Of a stretch of 64,000 nucleotides of DNA, positions 47,396 through 60,197 are shown one piece after another. The translations under genes were made by a program, and so were the position numbers. The notes below the pieces were generated by a model. That model was not told where the DNA came from. It did no database searches and saw only the letters and a program-made list of their open reading frames with translations. Position 1 is the stretch's first letter; each line of letters opens with the position of its first letter. The DNA lies in contig JAKJHU010001581.1 in the NCBI GenBank assembly GCA_022316685.1, forward strand, positions 1 to 64,000, given 5' to 3'. This DNA is from Progne subis subis (taxonomy: Eukaryota > Chordata > Aves > Passeriformes > Hirundinidae).

Positions 47396-47590
47396 CTAAC
47401 TTTCACAACTCAAACAAAGGCCTCTCGGAATCCTGGCTCCCGATAAGTGGGCATACCACAACTCTCTACATTCTATGTACCTAAAACAGCCCCAGGGGTT
47501 ACAGTCACAATTCAGGCTGGTACATTCTACTTCTCTTGGTGTTAGGTGGTTCTTTTTAGGATGTCTCCTCGACATTCTCTTGCCCTTCTT
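47396..47590 (-). pseudogene. ERV-C cysteine-rich frame between pol and env
   Basis: A short frame overlaps the end of pol in another phase. It reads VECTSLNCDCNPWGCFRY and then IECRELW...CLSCES, seven cysteines or more in about 45 residues. The C-x-P-W-x-C core resembles the ERV-A segment ECRPWVCVIC, and the location matches the ERV-B frame at 43184-43702. Confidence 0.5.
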
Positions 47591-49905
47591 TTCCAAGGTT
47601 ATTTGTAGATCCCTGGGCTGTGAGGTGATTTTCCACTGTGGCCATTGGTGGTTCCACTTGTTCTTTGACTTTTGATGTGTGAGTCCACCCTTTCTTTGCT
47701 GTTCTCACTGATGTGTCTGTTGTTAAGAGAGTTAAATACAGACCTTCCATTTTGGGGTTAAAGTCTCTTCTTTCCAGCTTTAATAAATACTCATTCTCCT
47801 GGTTGTATCTTATGAATTTTAAACCCCAGTGGCCTGTCTGGGCTAGCATTCCTTTTTCCTTAACTTGGTCACATGCTGTCCAATTGCTTGGATATAATTT
47901 CGAATAGATCTTTTGAATAGATCTTCATCATTACTGATGTTTGGGGTATTTCCTGGGAATATGGCATTCCATAAAGCATTTCTTATGTTTAAAGCCCATA
48001 TCTGCATTAGGAAGTGTTTCTTATGTCAAGCAAGGCTAGAGGTAAACATTTTACCCATGACATCTTAGCCTCAATCATTCATTTGGTTAATTGTTGTTTT
48101 AGAGTTTGGTTCATCCTTTCCACCCTCCCAGAACTCTGAGGGTGCCAAGGAGTATAATATTCCCAGGAAATACCCATGGCTTGTGCTACACCCTTAATAA
48201 CACTAGAGGTGAAACGGGGGCCCTGATCAAAATCAGTGGCCCGAATAACTCCAGATGGGAAATAATTTGTTCCAATAGTATTTTAACTACAAATTTGGCA
48301 GTGGTCCTTGCAGCTGGGCAAGTTTTTACCCAGTGAGTGTTAGTTGGACTACTAGCACTAAAAGATACTTCCATCTACCAACTTTCAGAAGCTCAGTATA
48401 ATCCACTTGAACCCTCTCCAAAGGTCAGTATGCTATTTTTCTGTCAGGGTTTGTCTCATTACTTTCTTGTTCACCTTCTGACAGGTAAGACACCCTTGTG
48501 TTATTTGTTTGTGGCTATTTAAAAACTCCTAATACAGCCATAATACTTTAAAAAATGATCACACAAGACCCTTGTTCCCCAGTGAGTACACTGATGTAAT
48601 TGGTTTAAAATCCTCCGTGCACAGGTCCTGGGCAAAATTTCTCTTCCGTCTAAGAGTACCCATTTCCCCTGTTCTTTCTTAGCCTCTAATTTTTAATAGG
48701 TTCCTCCCCTGAGAGCTATAAGCTTTTGGCAGCTCTTCCCAAACCTCTGTTGTATTTACCTGAATTGTTGTTGTGCTGGGATTTATTTATTTTTTTTTTT
48801 TTAAATTATTATTTTTTATTTAGAGGCTGATTTTTTCACAGCCCAGTCAGCTGTGTTATTTCCTATGGCTAATATATCATTCCCCTCTAATGGCCTTTTA
48901 CATATATTACAGCTATCTCTTTTGGTCCCTTTAGTGCTTCAAGCACTTTGAATATCAATTCTTAATGAATCAACCTTTTCCCTCAGATGTTGATCAAACC
49001 TCTTTCTTTCCAAATCTTCCCAAAAGGTATGTACAATCCCAAAAGCACATTTGAATCAGTATAAAGAGTCTCCAATTTGTCTTTTAGGAGTTCTAAAGCC
49101 TGGTACAAAGCATATAACTCACAAGTCTGAGATGACCAGCTGGAACTTAATCTTCTCTCTTCTCTTCTCTTCTCTTTCTCTTCTCTTCTCTTCTCTTCTC
49201 TTCTCTCTCTTCTCTTCTTTCTTCTCTTCTCTTCTCTTCCTTCTCTTCTTTCTTCTCTTCTCTTCTCTTCTCTTCTCTTCTCTTCTCTTCTCTTCTCTTC
49301 TCTTCTCTTCTCTTCTCTTCTCTTCCTCTCTTCTCTTTTTCTCTTCTCTTCTCTTCTCTTCTCTTCTCTTCTTTCTCTCTCTTCTCTTCTCTTCTCTTCT
49401 CTTCTCTTTCTTCTTCTCTTCTCTTCTTTCTCTTCTCTTCTCTTCTCTTCTTTCTTCTCTTTCTTCTCTTCTCTTCTCTTCTCTTTCTTCTCTTCTCTTC
49501 TCTTCTTTCTTCTCTTCTCTTCTCTTCTCTTCTCTTCTCTTCTCTCTCTTCTCTTCTCTTCTCTTCTCTTCTTTCTCTCACTAACATATTTTTCCATAAA
49601 CAACTGCATGTCCTGATCTTTATTTCCCCTCCAATGCCCTCAATGAACCATCAATGAAATATTCCTCTCCTTCAGATAATTCCATCTCACTTAGATCATG
49701 TCTTATTTTAGTTTGTCATTCAATTAACTCCACACAGTCATAAATCAGCTCCTCGGTTGGCTTCCCATATAAAAATTGAGCAGGATTCTCGGCAGGAGTA
49801 ACCTTAAGCTTCAGTTGGGGGACTGTAACACGATAGCTTCATATTTTAAAATCCAGCTAATAGTAAGCCACTTTTCTGCTTTCTGATGTAAGATGACTGT
49901 CACAA
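47556..49905 (-). pseudogene. pol: ERV-C pol: RNase H and integrase
   Basis: The integrase C-terminus (TTDTSVRTAKKGWTHTSKVK) lies at 47560-47760. The core has FDQGPRFTSS and SSGRVERMNQTL at 48100-48240, the second and third catalytic positions. The RNase H piece QTCELYALYQALELL and LYTDSN lies at 49050-49140, and EEYFIDGS near 49660. A pentanucleotide array splits RNase H (49148-49578). Stops and frameshifts are common. Confidence 0.75.
49148..49578. repeat. TTCTC pentanucleotide array
   Basis: About 430 bases of (CTTCT)n with occasional TTTCTT interruptions, inside ERV-C RNase H. Flanking codons on both sides belong to the same domain, so it arose by expansion in place. Confidence 0.95.
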
Positions 49906-49999
49906 TGCACTTGAACAAGCAGGGGTTGTGATGGTTCTTTTAGATCTCAGAGTGCAAAACACAGCACAGGGGATGTCAGTGTTAGTCAAAACAAATGCC

Positions 50000-50056
<57 letters not shown>

Positions 50057-50612
50057 ACCTTTTATTGATTGACCACAGCAAATGCGATAGAGAGATTTAG
50101 AGTGAGAGAAAGAAATAGAGAAAGAGAGAGAGGAAAGAGGGGATATAGCTACCAAAGGTGGAGACCAAGTCCTCGTGGTCCGGTCGATGGATCCGCCTGT
50201 CACATCGGGGAGAGTCTCTCAAAATCTCTGGTTCACTCAGGGGTTGTTATCATAGTCCTCCATCGCAGGGGGAACAGTTAGTCCATGTTCTCAGCAGTAA
50301 GTGAGAGCCCTTATCTTCTTGGTCCAACGACCACACCTGCAGGCAAACATCTCGCTTTGGTCAAGTCAGCCCCACCCCCCATACTGGGGTTATAGGGGTC
50401 TCATGTCTCAGTCCTTGAGAGGGGCTTTGTACAGAGGTCTCAGTCTCAGTCCTTGGGAGGGGGCTTTGATCTCCATCTGTCACTGTGGTTGTGGAGCAGA
50501 TGAGGGATCTTCTGTGGGGGACCACCAAGTTACCCCAGAAAGTCCACTTGGCCAAGAGGTGGGGAAATTCCATAGGCTATTGTCATGAAGCAGGGACCCT
50601 GCAGCAAGTGCA
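49906..50612 (-). repeat. LTR with perfect 8-bp inverted ends and a 48-base A tract
   Basis: Plus-strand ends TGCACTTG and CAAGTGCA form a perfect inverted pair. On the minus strand a CTATAACCCC TATA-like element (near 50385) precedes AATAAA (50061-50066), which is followed by a homopolymer T run on that strand (A at 50006-50053). Flanks CACAA and ATCTT do not match, so it is not a simple insertion. It cuts off ERV-C pol. Confidence 0.65.
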
Positions 50613-50804
50613 ATCTTCAGGTACAGAACTGTCATTACACTGCTCAAAGCCAGTGTACCGTGGCGTGGTGACACAGGAAAATGCACCTGTGGACAATTGG
50701 CAAGCATCCACCTCGAGCAGGCCAGAACTGCAGTGGGGTCCTCAGGGTCCTTATGATGATCGTGAGGCAAATGAGGGGAACTTCAGACAGACTCTTACAC
50801 CAAG
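50613..50804. other. Unassigned DNA before the right arm
   Basis: Nothing recognised; it is not ERV-C RT. Confidence 0.4.
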
Positions 50805-51884
50805 TCAGAGGTGCTCAATGGCCAGTCAGTTTGATGACACTGGGTGTGGCTCTGGACGCTTCCCTTGGAGCGTGTCCAAGGCATGGAATGTTGGAGCTGC
50901 CCCCAGCCATGGTGTCACAGAGAGGGGAACCTTGGAGCTGCCAGCACGGTGATGTCCCAGAGAGGGGAACGCTGGGGCTGTGCCACTCCTGGCCTGGCCC
51001 CAAGAGCTCTGGCTGCACCTGGAGGAGACACTAATGCTGAGCTGGGAGGGAGGCAGCAGGATTATGGAGTGCAGGCCCCTGCCCTGCACAGACAGCCCAA
51101 CAGTGGCAGCCTGGGCATCCCCTTGGAGCGATTTCCAAAGGCTCCTGGAGCTGCAGCAGCCTCAGAGCTGTGAACATTGCAGTGGCCACAGAGCTCTGGG
51201 GAAAGGTCCCGGCCCTGGCTTGGGGCTGGGCCAGAGCCCAGGGAGCAAATCAGCTTGCCACTGCTGCCCCAGAGCAGGGAAGAGCAGGAATTGCTGGCTG
51301 GGAGAGACTCTTGCCAAGGGCCTGCAGCGCCAGGACACAGGCCATGGCTGGACACGGCTTGGGGCCAGGGTGAGCTGGGATGTGGGGATGGACTTGTTCC
51401 CTGGGAGGGCGGTGGGGCCCTGGCACAGAGTGGGAGGAAAAGCTGCGGCTGCCCTGGAATGGCTGGAAGTGTGCAAGGGCTGGTTGGAGGGGACTTGCTG
51501 CCCAGAAGGGATGGGATGGGATGGGATGGGATGGGATGGGATGGGATGGGATGGGATGGGATGGGATGGGATGGGATGGGATGGGATGGGATGGGATGGG
51601 ATGGGATGGTGTAATGTGGGGATTGCACTGTGGGGGTGGAGTGAAAGTTGGGAGGGGTAGGGATTGCAATGGGGGGGATGGGGTGGTTTGGGCTCTTGGA
51701 GTAGGGAGTAGAGCGAGGGAAAGTAAGAGCAGCTTTTGAAGTTGCTGGTGCTCTAAGGAATTTTGGGGCCTGGAAGTGTCTTGTGGGAGGTTGCCTTGAA
51801 ATTGGGAAGGCTGAGTTTAAGGTGATGTGCTGTGCAGGGCTGAGGTGGAGGGGCAGTGATTTTGGGAGGGTAAGGGTACCTGCT
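50805..51884. other. Inner host block of the right arm with GGGAT satellite
   Basis: Matches 33776-34860 inverted. The pentanucleotide array GGGAT lies at about 51508-51608 and is more uniform than its left-arm partner. Near 50890-50970 the phrase AGAGAGGGGAAC with TGGAGCTGCC is duplicated in tandem, unlike the left copy. Confidence 0.7.
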
Positions 51885-51887
51885 CCC

Positions 51888-51919
<32 letters not shown>

Positions 51920-51975
51920 AATGAGAGAGAAAGAAGGAAAGGTGGAAGGAAAAAGGAAGGAAGAAAGGAAGGAAG
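51885..51975. repeat. GAAA/GGAA microsatellite
   Basis: Counterpart of 33695-33775; it abuts the clipped ERV-A 3' LTR. Confidence 0.85.
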
Positions 51976-51979
51976 GATT

Positions 51980-52807
51980 TTAAATGAAGCTCTATATGTC
52001 TAATTTAATAAGCAGCAAAGTGGAATTTAGCAGCAATGCAATTTTATTTAAGTAGGATTTTATAATCAAGCATATACAAAAATTCGGCAGTGATTAATTA
52101 AAGATAAGTACTGTTTGGATAAAGCATAAGCAAAACTGACCTAGGGTACTGAGGGGGGCTTCTCACCCTACCTGACGTACAAAACAAAGCAGTCTAACTT
52201 AAACTTATATAATTTGTGCTAATACATATTCATTAATATTTCCGTGAATCTCCTCCTATTTTCAATTCTTAAAATCTACATCACTATACTACATAGCTCA
52301 TGCTCCACTTGTTGTTAGGGGGTCTTCTTGGCTTTTTGTGGTCTTCTTCAGAGGAAGGCTCATCTTCCTCACCTTATGAATAGCCTTAATGGTTGCATGT
52401 GCACTCTAAGTTTTATGTTATATATAACTAAGCACTGTGTTCCAAAAAGTAATTATTTCATGGATCAAATCACCACCCAAACTCCCTCCTTGGAACAGTC
52501 CCACCTTGTCCATCTCAAGGCCAGTTCTATCTTAAGACATCCTGTATCCCATCACATCTGCAAAGGGCCCATCTCCCTACCTTGGAGTAGTCCCAGCTTT
52601 GGCCAATCCAGCTTTGAAACTCTTGCTTATCTCAAACTGCATCCTGTATCTTATTTTTCTCATGTAGCATCTGCCAAGGGGCCCATCTGCTCTGTAACAC
52701 TAATCACATCTACTTTTTCCTTTACTACTTTATAAAACAATTTTCAAAAATATATATTAAAATATTGATACAATTACAATTAGCATGAATCATTTTCATT
52801 TATTACA
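51980..52807 (-). repeat. ERV-A 3' LTR, right arm
   Basis: Starts TGTAATAAATGAAAATG on the minus strand next to a polypurine tract (52808-52830) and ends at GAGCTTCATTT without ATAACA. Confidence 0.9.
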
Positions 52808-52834
52808 ATTTCCCCATTTCTCTTTTTAATCATA

Positions 52835-55113
52835 TTGATTCATGCTTTTTAATTAAAACTGAATCTCAATTTCTTCTATATTCCCAATAATCCAGGTTTT
52901 CACGCTCTCTCATTTCAGCCTCTAATTTTTCTAACATCTCCCATGCTGCATCAAACTTTTCACATTCCTTCTCAAATTTGGTTGACATCTCTTGTGCTAG
53001 AGTACTCTCTTATGTTCAGTCAACATCTCTTCAGGTCTCTTCTTTTGAGTGCGAGTAGATCTAGCTTTTAATACCATCAAAGATTGGTTTCCCTTTTGCT
53101 GCCAATTCTGGATCAATGGGCATTGCTGTCATTTGCATTCCTTGTATCACTGGGTGGATTAGTCTAATAAGACATGGAATCATGCATGGTAAGAATAACA
53201 ATCCTAATCCAGAACATAACAGCATAAATCCCACCTTCTTCCACCAGGCTCCTCCAAAGAGGTTATCCCACCAATCATTTTTAGAATAGAATTCCCTTTT
53301 GAACAGGTACGTGTGCCACCCTTTTAATTTCTTCAGCAAGTTTTGTGATGGCTTCCCCATGATCATCTCTCTCCACACAGCACTCAGATTCATTAAAACT
53401 TCCTCAAACTCCCCCTTCTTCAGCCAACAGATAATCTAGGGCAATTCTGGTTTGATATACAAATGCTCACATTTGTGAATGCTGCTTGGCCAGTAACTTT
53501 AGGGCATCAGAAGTATGGTTTGATACAACCTCCACTACTGCCTGGAGTCTTATCAACCAATTCAATAGATAAATTGGGGTCCTATATCCCCAAGATCCAT
53601 CCTCAGCCCAAGTTGCTGGGTCATAATATGCTATGATTCTTTCTGCAGGCCGTTTGTCTTCCCCCCATTCCTGGTTTCCCCCTGCCTTTGGGAAGTTGAG
53701 GTTTAAATCTCTTTTATTCCTTTCTAGAGTCTCATCAAGTGGTGTTCCCAGCATATTGCTCCTAGACCTTGGTATGACAAGAAGGAGGGTCGTATAACTC
53801 CTAAGGTACAGGTTCCCTCCCACTTTTGAGGTAATTCACACTATGCTCATTGCCCACAAATGCAATATATTCCATCAGGGGTTTTCCATTTTCTATCTGT
53901 TTTTTTCTGGTTGTTCCCAGTAGGATTTTTGGTCTTTTTTTGGATTGGTAGGGGTTAGTCCAGGACTTTTATGCCAGCACAAATCAGTTTGATTATTCCA
54001 CTCACAATTCATTTCCTTTGTTATTCCCCAATACCCAGTAAAAGATTTTGGTTGCCAGGTCTTAGTTTTATTTTCAAATTAACTACTAAGTAGATATACA
54101 AGGAGTATATCCTACTACTTCATTATATTTCCTTCCTTCTCAAGTTATACAGACTGTTCCAATTACTTGATAACTCAAAATCCATCCTTGAGGTGGTTTT
54201 AATGTCTTGGAAATTTGAGTATGATTCCATTTGAAAAATTGTTCTGGAGCTAGACTCTCACCTCTCCACAGCCATCTTTCAGCCATTCTAAGTCCCCCAC
54301 AGATCCAGCATTTGGATAATCCAAATTCTGTAGCAATTTCTTGCATCAAATCTACAAAAAGGTTCTTATTTGAGGTTGTCAAATCCCAGTCACTATACTG
54401 CTGTTTGAATTGTTCATACAGCTTATCCATTCCTTTAATTCTTTCCCTATGGCCTTTTTACACATTTCTTTTGTTTCTTTTGGGTTTTCTTCTTTTTTTG
54501 CTTAGTGCTGTACCTCCTATACCTATACTTGGATCATTCCCATTCTCATCTTTCTCAAAACAAACAAACAAAAAAATTCATACTTAGGACAGATTTGATC
54601 CTTATAAGGAAAGGAGCTGGTCCATTAAATCCTAATTTTTTCCCTACCCAATCCAGTTTTCTATTTTTAACACAAACATCTATAAATTGCTGTGATCATA
54701 GCAGGCAGCATTAACATATGGATATGCCACAAACACAAATTCCATCTTGTCCTTGACCCACATGGACTGATGGCATTTATTACAGGGATCAACATTATTG
54801 GGACTTTGGTTTTGCATCAATTTTTCTCTCATTGCCCACTCTTGTGCTGCTTGTTTTATTATTGTTTGTTCCTGCATTGCTCATTCCCTTCTCTCATGGA
54901 CTCTGTCCAGAGTGCTCCATAGTTTTGGCCAGATGCCAAGGGCATCACGACAAACACAGTGAAAATAATCCTCAGGAGTTTTGACTTTCTACCATCCTCA
55001 AGGCCCTTTGGGTTGCAGCCAAGGGCCAAGATGTCAGGATTCTTGGCAGCAAAGTTTATATCCTGGGATCTAGTCACTGGTGCCTTTGGTCTCACTGGTA
55101 CCCTTGGCCTCAT
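52835..55113 (-). pseudogene. env: ERV-A envelope, right-arm copy
   Basis: ATG at 55113, leader with GCNPKG, signal segment IIFTVFVVMPLASG. The CXXC motif is intact (KCWICGG, near 54305). A candidate furin site RNKR lies at about 53712-53721, followed by polar residues (DLNLNFPKAGGNQ) rather than a fusion peptide. The TM motifs [13 protein letters not shown] and [12 protein letters not shown] follow. The first cysteine of the C-X7-CC motif is a TGA, as in the left arm. The membrane span is near 53165-53240. The charged tail is present but frameshifted (53060 downward). The copy is interrupted by several stops. Confidence 0.8.
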
Positions 55114-56199
55114 GTTTGTTTCAAGGATGGCACAGATTACTCACAGTTCTCGCAGCACTGCCCTTTCTCTCTCTCTCCTCTGGGTTAGTCAGCTACTTCT
55201 TCTTTTAGACTAAACCAGCAAAGCTCTGGAGATGTGCCAACCACGATAAGATTTGCTTTTTCACTACTTCAGTTAACAACCTGATTTGTTGGTAGCTTTT
55301 TGCTCCAAAGTTGGGGATTATTATTAAGTCTTCGTCACCACCAATAGGCACATTCGCAATGCCAATTCACGTAAGAAATGTGTCTATAGCGTGGCACACA
55401 AATTCCTTCTCCACAGAAACTGTTAATGATGATACACTGGTCTATAATATTATGAATCGTTTGCTCTCTCACCTGCTCAAAAGCTAATATAGTAAAAACT
55501 CATTGGTCTAAATTTTCTATTATTTGGACCATTGCATAAAAGGTTCCATATTCATATCTCAAAGGTGTTCCAAAAAAATCACTGGAAAAGCTTTTTAAAG
55601 TTAACTGTTCATGGACACCATCTAAGCAAGTTAAACAAATCAATTCTCTCTCTCTTCTGCTCTTGTTACTCTCCACCACAAATTAAGGCAAAGCGTCACA
55701 AATAACACAAACCCATGGGCGACACTCTAAGCCATGCTTAGTACACTCCCAGTGTGTTACTTGTTCTTGGACTCTTTTAGTAACAGGTGTTTCCAGTCTC
55801 TTTTTCTGGAATTGCAGTTCCTCCTTGAAATCTGTTAGTGTTAGTCACTGAGGGCTCTTAAAAGATTTTCAATCAGTTCAGGCTGTTCCCATTGATCAAG
55901 GAAGTGTCTAATCCCTTCCCACTGGCATTGTTCTGCCTCCAAACTCAATGGAGTTGCCATCAACAGCCAATCCAGAATGCCTAATTTTTCTAATAAATTA
56001 AAGTTAGTTGCAATTACAAAACACAAACATTTAATTGTTAACTATCAAATGAGTTTTATAACCTGAACAGGTTAAGCAAGACAATTTATCTTTTTCTGTT
56101 GTTTCTGGGTATCCTGCTATATCCACATCTTACTTTCATTATCCTTTGTTGTTCTTGCCTTTTTCTGCCGTTTGAACTGTGGTTTTGTCACAGAGAATT
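55114..56199 (-). pseudogene. ERV-A pol-env interval, right arm
   Basis: It contains a 61-codon frame (55841-56026) with LEKLGILDWLLMATPLSLEA and WEGIRHFLDQWEQPE. Then come WECTKHGLECRPWVCVIC (55690-55760), LICLTCLDG, and a CIIINSFCGEGICVPR...CECAYWW segment (55340-55440). The left arm has the same order. Relative to the left arm, the stretch equivalent to 28818-29476 is deleted, with a GCAG.AA microhomology at the join. The integrase core is absent. Confidence 0.6.
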
Positions 56200-58356
56200 C
56201 ATTGTCCCTCTTTTAGATTTGCTCCTAGGTTTTTCATGGCTTCTACTTCTGTTAAAGAAAAGTGTGGTACTTGATTTTGTGTTCCTGCTTCCTGAAAAGT
56301 CATAATTACATTGCTGTTTTCCCTCAGGGCAGCTTTCTTCGCTTTATCATCAGCTAAATCGTTCCTTTTTGTTTTAATGTTTCTCCCCCTCTGGTGGCCT
56401 TTCACATGAACCACTGCTATCTTTTTTGGACTCTTCAAAGCTTTAAGAATTTGAATTATCAATCCTTAGTGCACTAATCCTTTTTTTTTGTTTTGTTTTG
56501 TTTTTTTTTTTTGTTTTTTTTTTTTTGAGTGTTTATAAGTCCCCTTTCTTTCCAAATTTTTCTAAATGTATGCACTACCCCAAAGGCATATTTTGAGTCG
56601 GTGTATATGGTCCCTTCTCGATCCTTTAATAACAGCAATGCACAGAATAATGCATAGAGTTCACAGGCTTGTGCTGAGCAGGACGGGCTAAGGGGACCAG
56701 ATTCTTTTACTTCCAGTTTTTCTCCATGAATTATGGCATACCCAGATTTCCTTCTTCCATCTACCACTTGGGATGTTCCATCTATAAATAATTTTTCTCC
56801 TCTTTTTAATTCTTGTTCTCTTAAATCTGGGTGGTTTTTTTTTTTTTATTTTTAAATCTATGACCTCTGTGCAATCATGTATTAATTCTTCCCCTGGGTC
56901 TCCATAAAGGAATTGAGTGGGGCTTTGTATATTTGTCACTCAGCTTAATTCTGGAGAGTCTATCAAGATAGCCTCATATTTTAATATTCTGCTATCAGTT
57001 AACCATTTTTCAGCCTTTTTAGCAAGGATTCCCCTAAATATGGGTGTGTACACTTCCAGTGGTGCCCCAAAGGTTACTTTTCGGGCTTCTTCTACTAACA
57101 CAGCAGTGACTACCAGAGCTTGCAGGCACATTGGCAAACTCTTACTAATTGGATCCAATAATTTGGAATAATATCCTACTGGCTTTCGGCTTCCTGCCCA
57201 ATCTTGAGTCAATACTTCATAAGGTGTTTGATCAACTGTATTAACAAATAATTGAAAAGGCTTGTCTAAATTGGGAAGACTCAGTACAGGGGCTTGCAGT
57301 AGGGTTTCTTAACTTGCTCAAATTTTTCCTGATCCCTTTCATCCATTTCAAGAGATTGGAGATAATTTCTCATGTAGAAATTTTACTTTTCTACTAAACC
57401 CTCCTATCTCTTGCCTAGAAAAACCCAAAGACTCAAAAACTGTTTTATTTCTCTTTTAGACTTTGGGTTCCCATGTTCAATATTCCTGGAACCGTTTCAG
57501 GGTCTAGCTTTTTCTTTTGCTTACTAATCCAATGACCTAATACCACACTTCTGACCTACAAACTGCAATTTTGACTTTGATATCTTCAGCGTGTTTTCTC
57601 CCAGAAAATTTAGAAGCTTAATAGTACCCTTCTAGTTTCCTCTTCAGTTTCTCTTGCTACTAACAAATCACCTACATACTGTAGCAGCTTAATTCCTTTG
57701 GGTAACTCAAAGGACTTCCAAAGATTTTCTAACGCCCTCCCAAAAAGATTCGGTGCCTCTGTAAAACCTTGCGGTAGCACCGTTCACCTTAATTGCTCTC
57801 TCCTACCTGTATCTGGGTCCTCCTACTCAAAGGCAATCCCTACTGCCCTCATCCAGAGGGCAAGTTCAAAAGGCATCCTTTAAATCCACGACACTGTACC
57901 AAATGTAATTAGGAGGTATCTGGCTTAGCTACTCCTGGACAGCGGGTAATGGTTCTTTGATTTACCGCTCTGAGATCCTGGACTAGTCGGTAGCTACCAT
58001 CAGGCTTCTTTACCGGCAGGATGGGGGTATGATGTGGTGACACACAGGACTCCAACACCCCCTGATGTACTCAATTCTCAACTACCGGTTTCAATCCCTT
58101 CCGACCTTCCAATGATATCGGATATTGTTTTACTCGAATGGGGATTTCTGGGTTCTGTATTTCAATGCTAATGGGCTGAATGTTTAATTTTCCTACTTCA
58201 CCAGTATACCACACAGTGTCGCTAATCTCGAAATTATCTTCTTCAGTTAAAGAATAGATTTTAATTTTCCTTCACAGGGTGTTATTTAATCCTCAAGGCT
58301 ATTATTAAGGCCCTTCCTAATAAATTAATCAGCCTCTGGTATTAATAACAAATCAT
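56200..58356 (-). pseudogene. pol: ERV-A pol: reverse transcriptase and RNase H, right arm
   Basis: RNase H reads YTDSKYAFGVVHTFRK (56570-56620) and VVHVKGHQRGRNIK (56385-56420). A T/A-rich homopolymer expansion at 56480-56530 interrupts the domain. The RT catalytic box reads Y-V-G-D (57660-57680), the first aspartate being replaced. Motifs [16 protein letters not shown] and YSVVDLKDAF lie at 57870-58020 in shifting frames. The connection region (56940-57212) is open for about 90 codons. Confidence 0.8.
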
Positions 58357-58587
58357 TCAGTCCAAAATTTTTATCCATTCAATCTGCACATTTTTAATTA
58401 CAGGAACCTGAAAAACTTCTCCTTTAACCCCAATTACTGGGACACGTTCACGACTTACTTCACATCCTTGTGGTATTTTCTTAACTGTGGACCTAGTAGC
58501 TTCTGTGTCCACCAAAAATGTGATTTCTTCATTTTGAGGACCTATTTTCAGTTTTATCAAGGGCTCTTCTAGGTGTTCAGTCCTCAT
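58357..58587 (-). pseudogene. pro: ERV-A protease, right arm
   Basis: A 76-codon open frame with FLVDTEATRSTVKKIPQGC. As in the left arm the active site has D-T-E. It ends at a stop before the LLGRDL-like motif. Confidence 0.75.
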
Positions 58588-60197
58588 TAAATAGAGCTCC
58601 TGACCCCCCTAGTCTTCTTGAAACATTTTCTCATCTCGCTGCCTCTTTCTACAGAATTTTTGTAGATGTCCCTTTTTGTGGCAATAAAAACAAGTGGTCC
58701 TGTACCCTGAGGTAGGAAAGAAGTTTGTAAGTGTCCTTTCTGGTGACAGGAAAAACACGTGGGTCTCATATCCCCAGAGGTGGGACCTGCCTTTTTCTGT
58801 TGTTTGTTCTTTCCTGAGCTTCTCTGTATTCATGGTTGTCTGTGTTTCCTTGACTGCTGCCATTAAAATCTGGTTTTTGTCTTTTGCCTCTCCTCATCTC
58901 TTCTACACTTTCTGTGCTTCTCTTAACAATTCCTGAAGCCCCCTATCCTGCCAATTTTCTATTTTCCAGCTTCTTCCTGATGTGCCCCCAGGCCTTAGCT
59001 ACAAATTGTGTTTTCAAAAGGACCTGTCCTGCTGCAGCATCGGGTCTACACCTGAATATAACTGCAAGGCTTTTCTTAGTCTTTCTAACCAGTGCCAGGG
59101 GTTCATCCTTCCCTTGGTGCTCACTTAGAGCTTTCCCTATATTCTGCCCCTTGGGCACTGCTTCCCGGATTCCTCGGATAATCATCCACCAGAGATCACT
59201 CATATTCTGCCTGTGTCTTTCATTCTGATTATTCCAACCTGGATCTTGCATAGGCCATTTCTGATCCCCTGGTCTGGCCCCTGACATTCTCTATCCCAAA
59301 CCCTCATTCCTGAATGTCTCAATTTCTCTTTCTTCCATGGTAAACAAGATTCCTAAGATAGACTGCAGTTCCACCCAGGTGTATATTTGGCCCCAAGAAC
59401 TGATCTAATCTCTCTGCCACTCCAAGAGGATCCTCTAGCAGCCTGCCCATCTCCTTCTTAAACTCCCTGACATCCCCTGTGCTCAGGGGAACACTCACAT
59501 CACCAATAGGTCTCTGTTCTGGGTTTGCCATTGGAACTTTTCTAAGCGGGTGTAGTCCATCTTCCATTTTTGCTTCCCCATCCCCATCATCACTTCTCCC
59601 TGTCCCCCACCTCTAGTTCTATGTGCTACTGGCCCTCCTGAATAGGGGCTGTGTTTGCATTTACAGGAGGACCCTCGGGGGCTTGGGGTTGAACGGGCTG
59701 ATTAGGTTGCCTATAAGGGGGTGGGAGGTGATCTAACGGATCCTAGGGCTCGTGTCTGTCTTGTTTGGCTGCTTGCCCTCTAGTTTGTAAAGGATAGAAT
59801 GGAAAACCCTTGATTCCTTGCCTTCGAGTGACAAATTCACCTTTCCCCTGGGAAGCCACAGAGCAGCATATTGCTTTCTTCCTGAACAAAAGGTTCTTTT
59901 GAATTCACATACAAATTCAAAGCCTGGCAAATCCAATCTCAAAGTCCAACTTTGGCCAATATAAATTATCTTTCCAGATAATTTCCTTTGTCCATTAAAC
60001 ATCAATATTAATAATTTTCTGCTTACTTTTTCCTCTTCAGGATTCCATGCATCCCAGTATCGTAACATATCCCCAGTGGACTGTCCTGAGGGATGCTCCC
60101 CTTCTGAGAACCCCCTCACAGTTCCCAGTATACCAGGCTTGTAATTTCTTCATAATTCGCAGCTCCTGGTTCTAAGGAGTTACTTTTCTTGACCCAT
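58588..60197 (-). pseudogene. gag: ERV-A gag, right arm
   Basis: ATG at 60197 begins MGQEK, the myristoylation-type start, and meets an early stop. A proline-rich region carries PPPY (59713-59724), a late-domain motif that recruits Nedd4-family ligases in active relatives. The capsid segment (59319-59567, then 58943-59287) includes PLSTGDVREFKKEMGRLLED. The major homology region is damaged (KDEPLALVRKTKK) by a deletion. In NC, the first knuckle CFSCHQKGHLQTSF has lost its last cysteine, and the second, CFYCHKKGHLQKFC, is intact (58640-58690), the reverse of the left arm. Confidence 0.85.

Larger units (their letters stand above)
45826..49905 (-). mobile_element. ERV-C provirus fragment (pol to env), head-to-head with ERV-B
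   Basis: Minus-strand order: RNase H remnant, integrase, cysteine-rich frame, env leader, SU and part of TM. It is truncated at both ends: by an LTR at 49906 and by the junction with ERV-B at about 45826. Its integrase and env sequences are closer to ERV-B than to ERV-A. Confidence 0.8.

Noticed and set aside
48983..49609. 208-codon minus-strand frame rich in Arg/Glu/Lys
   Set aside because: Almost wholly the translation of the TTCTC array; only the ends are ERV-C RNase H.
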